A stretch of DNA of 11,329 bases, taken from positions 1 through 11,329 of the forward strand of contig CANBTO010000110.1 of the NCBI GenBank assembly GCA_947372405.1, in the 5' to 3' direction. The translations under genes and the position numbers were made by a program. This DNA comes from Verrucomicrobiaceae bacterium. Lineage in GTDB: Bacteria; Verrucomicrobiota; Verrucomicrobiae; Verrucomicrobiales; Akkermansiaceae. Shown piece after piece: positions 6,201-11,329 of this stretch. Positions within the stretch are counted from its first letter, which is position 1. Every line of letters starts with the position of its first letter. Below the pieces are notes generated by a model. The model was not told where the DNA came from and did no database searches. It saw nothing but the letters and a program-made list of their open reading frames with translations.

Positions 6201-6446
6201 TTAGATTTCACCGAGCACCTGTCGTCGCTTCTCTTCGTGCTCGACCTCGGAAATAAGATTTGTGGCTCGAAGGTGGTCGATCTCTGACAACCTTTCTTGA
6301 ATGCTTTTTGGTACTGGCGGAGGTTGAGTCGTCCTGCTCCGTGAGGAAAAATACCAAACAAGAGCGACGACGATGCATACCGGGATGGCAAGCAGTGCCA
6401 AAACGATGCAAATCATGATGATCTCAGGCATTCCTATCGGTCCCAT
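6201..6446 (-). CDS. Small membrane protein with SHOCT-like C-terminus
   Basis: The 81-residue product has one long hydrophobic helix (about 9-33, ending in WYF), a short Pro-rich linker (TTQPPPVPK), and a C-terminal stretch of about 32 residues. That stretch reads IQERLSEIDHLRATNLISEVEHEEKRRQVLGEI with a break at NLISEVE. It matches the SHOCT pattern: helix, turn with L/I-I/T-S/T-x-x-E, then helix. SHOCT segments are short modules on many bacterial proteins and are thought to mediate oligomerisation or protein contacts. No specific role can be given here. Start: ATG 6446, or ATG 6431 five codons later. The stop is TAA. The stretch is AT-richer than its neighbours (about 47% G+C at 6241-6300). 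Confidence 0.7.
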   Translation of the reverse strand: MGPIGMPEIIMICIVLALLAIPVCIVVALVWYFSSRSRTTQPPPVPKSIQERLSEIDHLRATNLISEVEHEEKRRQVLGEI

Positions 6447-6591
6447 TGGATTGGTGGTTTGGGTTTCTTGTTTTGCGCAGAACCGTCTACCCGCTTCAAC
6501 GGAAGAACTATATGCAAACGGACTGATTTTCGAGACGAAGTTATGGATTGGAATGAATCGGCGTCAACAAGCAAGCGGCTCAAGTGGCGGT

Positions 6592-6637
6592 GTCGCCGGG
6601 GAAGCCGAAAGCAGGCGGTTCACGAACCTGCGGCGAC
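6592..6637. terminator. Composite GC-rich stem-loop after the 753-aa gene
   Basis: GTCGCC (6592-6597) pairs with GGCGAC (6632-6637). Stacked inside it, GCAGG (6611-6615) pairs with CCTGC (6627-6631). The 13 nt at 6598-6610 bulge out on one side. It sits 12 nt past the stop codon of the - strand gene that ends at 6649. No T-run follows on the - strand, so it is more likely an RNA 3'-end protecting or processing structure than a classical intrinsic terminator. The pairing is hand-made and not energy-scored. Confidence 0.3.
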
Positions 6638-6648
6638 GGGACGGATGA

Positions 6649-8910
6649 TCACAGCGCGCCGCGTTTCGCGTGTTTGAGAAGGGATTCGAAGCGTTTTTCG
6701 AGCATGTCCGCCCGCTGGTCGTCTCCGGCGGTGCGGTAGTAGCCGCAGATCATCCTGTAGATGTCGGATTCGGCGTTGGCGCGGAACCACTCCTTGGTGC
6801 CGGTTTCCACGACGCGCTTGAAGGCGAGCTCGATGTCCCATGCGGCCTTGCGGGCGAGTTCCTTGTCGTCCTTGAAGTAGCCGAAGTAATCCTCGGCCAT
6901 CATCTTGAATCCGGTGATGCTGCCGCCATAGTCCCGCAGGCCGCGGTCGTAGAGGCGGCTGATGTCGCGTTTCACATCGGGGCCACCGCGTTTGGAAATC
7001 AGATCCGCCTCGCGTTTGAGCGAGGTGGCGATGAGGTCCTTCTGCTCGCCGGAATCACGCGCGATCCTGCGGCGGTCGCGGGCGAGCTCGCGTTTCACAT
7101 CGCCTTCCGGGCCATAGGGGAAGACGTATTCGAGCTCGGCGTTCGCCGCCAGTTCGGCCATGCGCGGGTTGTCCTTGAACTCGCGGCGCATGTCTTTCGC
7201 GAAGTCCCTCCACTCTGTTAGATTGGTTGGAGCCGGGGGATCGCCTGTGATGTGTGTCTGCCGGACCAGCAGGTTGTAGAGAGCCTGCCAGGTTTCCGTA
7301 AAGGTGTGGCCGGTCCGGTTGGCGAGGCGGACGGTGGCGGCAAACTCGGTGGCGTTGTCCGTGGCCGAGAAGAAATCCGCCAGCCACAGATGGCGCCAAA
7401 CGGAGAGCGTGACGACCAGACTCTGATGGTAGCGGTCGTTCCACAACTGGATCTCCTGTTCGGTTAGAGGTTCACCGGTCTGCGGGTTATCGGTTTTTCC
7501 TTTCGAAACACCACCGATGCGTCCGCTGTTCGTGGTCCACTCCCGGTCGTCCACCTTGATGCCGGCCCACGCGTGGCCTCCGAGATCCGTTTCGCCGGTC
7601 ATGGTCATCGCCGGGATGCCATGGGCGCGTGCGGTGTTGACGCAGAAATACGAACGGTCCCCGCAGATGCCGCCTTTTTTAAGGATTTCGGAGAAGGAAT
7701 ACTCCTTGTAGGGATCGAGGCCGTTGACGGCGCGCTCCATGAGATACTCCACCTTGCCATAGGCATTCCCCCAGTTCCTGCGGCTGTAATGGACCCTGTC
7801 GATGGCCCAGTCGAGTTCCGAGGTCGTGACGGGCGCGCAGACGACCCATACCAGGTCCCGCGCGGACGAATGCTGGACCGGGGTGGTAAGCCTGCCTTTC
7901 TCGCTGTTATCCACATACCAGCGGAAGCGCTTCACCGGATCGACGCTCTGTTCCGCGCTCCTGCCCGCATCCCCGACGGGATGGGGAATGCCCATCGGTT
8001 GGTCGAAAACCACTGCGCAGGCCAGCGCGAGCGAATAGTATTTCGAGAAGACCTTCTCATCGGTCGCCCGCGTTTCCGTTAGAAAGGCAAGGACCTTCGC
8101 GCCGTCATCCTTGGGGCTGATCGTGAGCAACAGTTCCTCCATCGCCTTGGTGTCGTTGAGGAGCCAGAGGAACATGCCGCCGGAGTATGCATCCGTGACG
8201 ACCGCGGTGATTTCGGATTCGGAGAAACAACCGATGGTTTTCCAGCGCAGCAGCGCGCGATAGAGCACGGGCTCGTTCCAGACCGGATCGAAGCGGTTCA
8301 GGCCATGGTTGCTAGAAATCGCGGGAAGCACCGCCTTGATCGATCTGCCGAGCAGCGCGCGGTAGGCGTCCCATGCCTTGCCGTTGGCCGCCCGTTCCAG
8401 GAGGTCCTTGTCGCGGCTGACGGCCGCATCACGTCGCGAGTCCGGACCAGCCAGCAGCATGACGGCTTCGGCGGCGAGTTTTTCCGCTTCGGTCGGCTCC
8501 GGGACGGCGGCCTCTTCGGCGCGCGGCATGGCTGGCGGCGGTACGGCTGGCGGCGGAGTGGCGGCGGTTTCCGCAGGAGGCGGCGCGACGGGCTCCTTGA
8601 AAGGCTCTTCTTTCGGAGGCGCCTCGGTGGTTTCCGGTGCCTTTACTGGCAGAACTGGTCCCTCCACCTTATCGGCGGTGACCAACAAGGTGGCCCGGAT
8701 TTCCGCCGGTCTGGGTTTCACAAATTCCAGATAGGCCAGCACCGCGAAGACAGCCAAACCTCCAAGCAGGATCGTGCGCCGGAGCGAAGCACGGTTTTTC
8801 CGATTCATCCTCAAGGCGTCGGCTTTCGCCTGCCTGAGCGCCTCGGCTTCGGGATCCAGCCGAATGGGAGCCGGCGGGCCTTTGGCTCCGGATTTTTCGT
8901 CAGCTTTCAT
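6649..8910 (-). CDS. Membrane-anchored protein with transglutaminase-like domain
   Basis: The 753-residue product starts with a charged cytoplasmic segment (1-45, Arg/Lys-rich at 35-45) and has one membrane helix (about 46-62). A Pro/Ala/Glu-rich linker (about 84-140) leads into a large, mostly helical, probably periplasmic region. Within that region, GGICGDRS puts a candidate catalytic Cys at 416 and GGHAWAGI a candidate His at 446. RAHGIPAMTMTGET (428-441) between them is the usual spacing strand of transglutaminase-like (papain-fold) domains. The segment where the third-residue Asp normally sits (W..DPT) here reads EWTTNSGR (457-464), giving Asn rather than Asp. The helical regions on both sides have no recognised family. 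Activity could be peptidase, amidase or transamidase, or a catalytically weak fold. ATG 8910 is the first start in the frame. An 81-aa gene and a GNAT gene follow on the same strand after 202 bp and 67 bp. Confidence 0.75.
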   Translation of the reverse strand: MKADEKSGAKGPPAPIRLDPEAEALRQAKADALRMNRKNRASLRRTILLGGLAVFAVLAYLEFVKPRPAEIRATLLVTADKVEGPVLPVKAPETTEAPPKEEPFKEPVAPPPAETAATPPPAVPPPAMPRAEEAAVPEPTEAEKLAAEAVMLLAGPDSRRDAAVSRDKDLLERAANGKAWDAYRALLGRSIKAVLPAISSNHGLNRFDPVWNEPVLYRALLRWKTIGCFSESEITAVVTDAYSGGMFLWLLNDTKAMEELLLTISPKDDGAKVLAFLTETRATDEKVFSKYYSLALACAVVFDQPMGIPHPVGDAGRSAEQSVDPVKRFRWYVDNSEKGRLTTPVQHSSARDLVWVVCAPVTTSELDWAIDRVHYSRRNWGNAYGKVEYLMERAVNGLDPYKEYSFSEILKKGGICGDRSYFCVNTARAHGIPAMTMTGETDLGGHAWAGIKVDDREWTTNSGRIGGVSKGKTDNPQTGEPLTEQEIQLWNDRYHQSLVVTLSVWRHLWLADFFSATDNATEFAATVRLANRTGHTFTETWQALYNLLVRQTHITGDPPAPTNLTEWRDFAKDMRREFKDNPRMAELAANAELEYVFPYGPEGDVKRELARDRRRIARDSGEQKDLIATSLKREADLISKRGGPDVKRDISRLYDRGLRDYGGSITGFKMMAEDYFGYFKDDKELARKAAWDIELAFKRVVETGTKEWFRANAESDIYRMICGYYRTAGDDQRADMLEKRFESLLKHAKRGAL

Positions 8911-9269
8911 GAAAATTCGAAATCAAAGGGGCGATGAAACGATGGAACGGCGGGAGAACCCTTTGACGAAACCTGCCACAGAGCCGCGGTGATGACAACG
9001 CGGATTCATGGCCTGAACAAGGACTCGAGACGGGGTTGAAAATAGAAATTTTGGGGATTGCCATTCCGAGGCACATCGAGATAGTCAGGATAGCTTGATT
9101 AAATTGACTCGAAATATGAAGCCACGTTTTGGCACCGCGGATGCAGGCGGCGGACCAGCATTACGCCCCACCCCGCCCGCCGCCTCACCCAGCACACCCA
9201 CCCAAATCCATGATTCACCGTACCGACGAAGCTCAATGCGCATTGTTTGAAACCCCGCAGAACAGTGGC
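8911..9269. other. Intergenic region between divergent genes
   Basis: This stretch of about 360 bp separates the divergent starts of the 753-aa membrane protein and the PIN-PhoH gene. A 27-codon + strand frame (8909-8992) overlaps the start of the - strand gene and has no recognisable content, so I do not call it. Bases 9030-9120 are locally AT-rich and hold one promoter-like pair (listed separately). Bases 9129-9269 are in frame with the PhoH gene and begin with a Pro/His-rich stretch that could be an N-terminal extension. I see no RNA gene or riboswitch. Confidence 0.5.
9058..9085 (+). promoter_or_regulatory. Sigma-70-like promoter candidate for the PhoH gene
   Basis: TTGCCA (9058-9063) and GATAGT (9080-9085) are separated by 16 bp. 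They match the -35 and -10 consensus at five and four of six positions. They lie in the AT-rich part of the intergenic region and point toward the PIN-PhoH gene. With no known promoter model for this lineage, this is only a candidate. Confidence 0.25.
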
Positions 9270-10739
9270 ATGAACAAACGGCGGAGATCCAGTGGAGAGT
9301 CCATCAAACCGGAGGATTTCGGACTCACGGCTCCTTCCCAAGTCGTCAAAAACTACGTTCTGGACACCAACGTGCTGCTGCACGATCCCGCATCTCTGGA
9401 GCGCTTCAAGGAAAACCACCTGTGCGTTCCGGTGGACGTGCTTGCGGAGCTGGACAAGTTCAAGTCCGAGCAAACCGAGCGAGGTGCCAACGCCCGCCGC
9501 GTCCATCGCCGTCTAACGGAAATGTTTTCCTGCTCGGAGAAGGTCACCCAGGGCGTGACCACGGCTTTTGGCGGCACCGTGCGCCTGGTGATCTATGATC
9601 CGGCGAGCTGCCCGAAGGATTCGGAAATGCTCAACCGTTTCCACCGGATCTTTCCCGACAAGGAGCGAGTCGATCACCGGATCCTCGCGGCCTGCCTGCT
9701 TCTCATGCAGCACAACAAGGCGCCGGTGGTGCTGGTGACCAAGGACATCAACATGCAGCTCAAGGCCCGCGCCGTGGGCATCGAATGCCAGGACTACCTC
9801 AACGACAAAGTGGACGCCCGCGAGGTCTCGAACTACGAGGTGCGTCGTATCGAGGTGGATCCCAACGAACTCCAGCGCTTCGCCAGCTCGGGTGAGCTGG
9901 AACTGGACGAGGACCGCGTCGAAGGCGTGGCGATCAACGAGTATGTCCTGTTAGGAGCTGGAGAGAAACAAACGATCCCCGCGCGGCTTTCGATGGACGG
10001 GCGTTTCGTCCGTCTCAATTTTCCCGAGGTGCTCAAGATCCCGGACGGCCAGTCGCTCAAGCCGCTCAACCTCGGTCAGCGCTGCCTGATCGACGCCCTG
10101 CTCAATCCGGAAATCTCGCTCGTCACCTGTTATGGCCACGCCGGCACCGGCAAGACGCTCGTCGCGGTGGCCGCCGGCCTGCACGAGATGTTCAACCGCC
10201 GCTACAACGGCATCACCGTGAGCCGCCCGGTGGTGGCAATGGGCGAGCAACTGGGTTTCCTGCCCGGCTCGCTCGATGAAAAGATGCGGCCATGGTTGCA
10301 GCCAATCCATGACGCACTCGACCTGCTGATGCGGCCGGCCACTCCGCTCGGCCCGCGCCGCAAACAACAGAAGGCCACCAACGCCACGCCCGCCACCGTC
10401 AAGAAACCCTACGAACTCCTGATGGAACAGGGCATCCTGGAAATCGAAGCGCTCTGCTACATCCGCGGCCGCTCGATCCCTAACCGATTCTTCATCCTCG
10501 ACGAAGCCCAGCAACTCACGCCGCAGGAGGCGAAAACCATCGTCACCCGCATGTCGCGGGACTCCAAGCTGGTGATGGTCGGAGACCCGGCACAGATCGA
10601 CAATCCCTACGTGGACAGCCGCAGCAACGGCCTCGTTTACACGCGCAACCGTCTGAAGGGACAGCCCTTCGTCGCCCACATCGCACTCAACCGCGGCGAG
10701 CGCTCGGAGCTCGCGGAAGCGGGCGCGAGGTTGATGTGA
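9270..10739 (+). CDS. PIN-PhoH fusion ATPase (PhoH2 type)
   Basis: The 489-residue product (from ATG 9270) fuses a PIN nuclease domain to a PhoH ATPase. This is the layout of PhoH2 proteins, which have been described as RNA helicase/nucleases. The PIN part has YVLDTNVLLHDP with its acidic residue at D32, ELDKFK, VDHRIL and VLVTKD, consistent with the metal-binding acidic set. A spacer of about 60 residues follows. The PhoH part has Walker A GHAGTGKT (289-296), SRPVVAMGEQLGFLPG, Walker B FFILDEAQ (407-414) and VGDPAQID (438-444). Between them, at about 355-382, is a basic, low-complexity insert. The start is uncertain: ATG 9210 and TTG 9129 extend the frame by 20 and 47 residues of poor-complexity sequence, and none has a good ribosome-binding site. 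It is convergent with the esterase gene, with 31 bp between stops. Confidence 0.9.
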   Translation: MNKRRRSSGESIKPEDFGLTAPSQVVKNYVLDTNVLLHDPASLERFKENHLCVPVDVLAELDKFKSEQTERGANARRVHRRLTEMFSCSEKVTQGVTTAFGGTVRLVIYDPASCPKDSEMLNRFHRIFPDKERVDHRILAACLLLMQHNKAPVVLVTKDINMQLKARAVGIECQDYLNDKVDAREVSNYEVRRIEVDPNELQRFASSGELELDEDRVEGVAINEYVLLGAGEKQTIPARLSMDGRFVRLNFPEVLKIPDGQSLKPLNLGQRCLIDALLNPEISLVTCYGHAGTGKTLVAVAAGLHEMFNRRYNGITVSRPVVAMGEQLGFLPGSLDEKMRPWLQPIHDALDLLMRPATPLGPRRKQQKATNATPATVKKPYELLMEQGILEIEALCYIRGRSIPNRFFILDEAQQLTPQEAKTIVTRMSRDSKLVMVGDPAQIDNPYVDSRSNGLVYTRNRLKGQPFVAHIALNRGERSELAEAGARLM

Positions 10740-10744
10740 CGGAT

Positions 10745-10763
10745 GGTTCGTTCGCCAGGAACC
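10745..10763. terminator. Weak stem-loop between convergent genes
   Basis: GGTTC (10745-10749) and GAACC (10759-10763) can pair around a 9-nt loop in the 31-bp gap between the PhoH stop and the convergent esterase stop. It has only five base pairs and no T-tract on either side. It could serve as a shared weak terminator, but the evidence is thin. Confidence 0.2.
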
Positions 10764-10770
10764 GCGGCTT

Positions 10771-11329
10771 TCAGTCCTTGAAAAGCAGGGGCGTGAAAGT
10801 AGCGAGGTTTCTTCTCCAGACGCCCCCTGCGTGCGAGCCATCGGTTTCGGTCCAGACGTGCTTGATGTTCCGCTGGTCCAGCCATGCGATGAAATCGCGG
10901 TTGCTTTGCATGAGGCCGTCCTGTCTGCCACAGGCGATCCACAGCAGCTTGAACTTCGAGTTAAGGGCTTCGCTGGCGTCCGGAAACGCTTTGGTTAGAT
11001 CACCGGGCAGGCCGCCGCTGCTGAAGGCACCCAACCATCCGAATGCGTCCGGATGCAGTAACGCGCCTTGCAGGGACTCGGAGCCGCCCATCGAAAGACC
11101 GGCGATCGCACGGCCGGCGGAGTCCTTGCGGATTCGGTAGTTCGCCTCGGCGAGGGGAAGCACTTCGTGCATGAGCGTGAGATCAAAGGCGGCGAGGTTC
11201 TTCTCCCACGCATGGTTTTCCTTGTGGCCCTTCCAGCCGTTGGCGATCACCGACATGTCGCCGTAGCCGAGCGGCATGACGACGATCATCGGCACGATCT
11301 TGTTCGCGGCTAACAGGTTGTCCATGATC
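10771..11329 (-). CDS. Esterase D / CE1-type alpha/beta hydrolase (5' end missing)
   Basis: The frame runs off the right edge. The residue before the first visible Met is Ile (I-MDNLLAANKIVPMIVVMPLGYG), so ATG 11325 is internal and the true start lies outside the window. Numbering from that Met, the nucleophile Ser78 sits in GLSMGG, D136 in ACGRQD and H165 in GSHAGG. This is the Ser-Asp-His order of the putative-esterase family (PF00756), which includes feruloyl and acetyl-xylan esterases and enterochelin-esterase-like enzymes. The strand-turn PMIVVMPLGYG and the YRIRKDSAGRAIAGLS region are typical of CE1-like members. Members often act outside the cytoplasm on plant polysaccharide esters. 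The signal peptide, if any, cannot be seen. The C-terminus is complete. Confidence 0.88.
   Translation of the reverse strand, partial: IMDNLLAANKIVPMIVVMPLGYGDMSVIANGWKGHKENHAWEKNLAAFDLTLMHEVLPLAEANYRIRKDSAGRAIAGLSMGGSESLQGALLHPDAFGWLGAFSSGGLPGDLTKAFPDASEALNSKFKLLWIACGRQDGLMQSNRDFIAWLDQRNIKHVWTETDGSHAGGVWRRNLATFTPLLFKD

Noticed and set aside
6134..6391. N-terminal extension of the GNAT protein
   Set aside because: It is read from a different frame of the 81-aa SHOCT gene and resembles no GNAT N-terminus.
8909..8992. A 27-codon + strand frame beginning MKIRNQRGDE
   Set aside because: It overlaps the start codon of the - strand 753-aa gene, has no ribosome-binding site and no recognisable content.
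1..11329. CRISPR array, tRNA, rRNA, transposase or prophage genes
   Set aside because: No regularly spaced repeats, cloverleaf-like sequences, or recognisable mobile-element proteins were seen on either strand.

Overview
The window is high-GC (about 62-65% by eye) and mostly densely coding. Rare-codon avoidance, weak Shine-Dalgarno signals, a menA-menC-menE cluster, a PIN-PhoH ATPase and an inner-membrane protein with a transglutaminase-like domain together suggest a free-living Gram-negative bacterium. My best guess is Verrucomicrobiota of the Luteolibacter/Haloferula kind. That placement is an inference from gene style and was not tested by a search.

Left part (1-2320). The tail of an unidentified gene (1-66) is followed by a 338-aa Pro/Ala-rich protein carrying seven Ser-Pro-Phe motifs and a compact C-terminal domain. 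Next comes a visibly AT-richer block of about 1.1 kb holding three tightly stacked small membrane-protein genes. The last of these has only 52 codons and starts on the base after the preceding stop. A diverged copy of the 3' end of the SPF gene sits on the far side of the block. The block is therefore flanked by imperfect direct repeats (1144-1190 and 2271-2317, 38 of 47 bases equal), which makes it look like an insertion at, or duplication of, a gene 3' end.

Centre (2321-5635). A small glutaredoxin-like gene is divergent from a tight + strand menaquinone operon, menA-menC-menE, with a 3-nt gap and then a 19-nt overlap. MenC makes o-succinylbenzoate, MenE activates it to the CoA ester, and MenA prenylates the naphthoate formed later. 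The steps for menF, menD, menH and menB are not in the window.

Right part (5633-11329). Three - strand genes follow one another: a 753-aa membrane-anchored protein with a transglutaminase-like core, an 81-aa SHOCT-type membrane protein, and a GNAT acetyltransferase convergent with menE. A 359-bp intergenic stretch leads to a + strand PIN-PhoH ATPase. This is convergent with a partial alpha/beta-hydrolase esterase that runs off the right edge.

I saw no tRNA, rRNA, CRISPR array, transposase or integrase. The most unusual parts are the repeat-flanked small membrane-gene block, the SPF-repeat protein beside it, and a sequence-wide bias for the hexamer GTTAGR.
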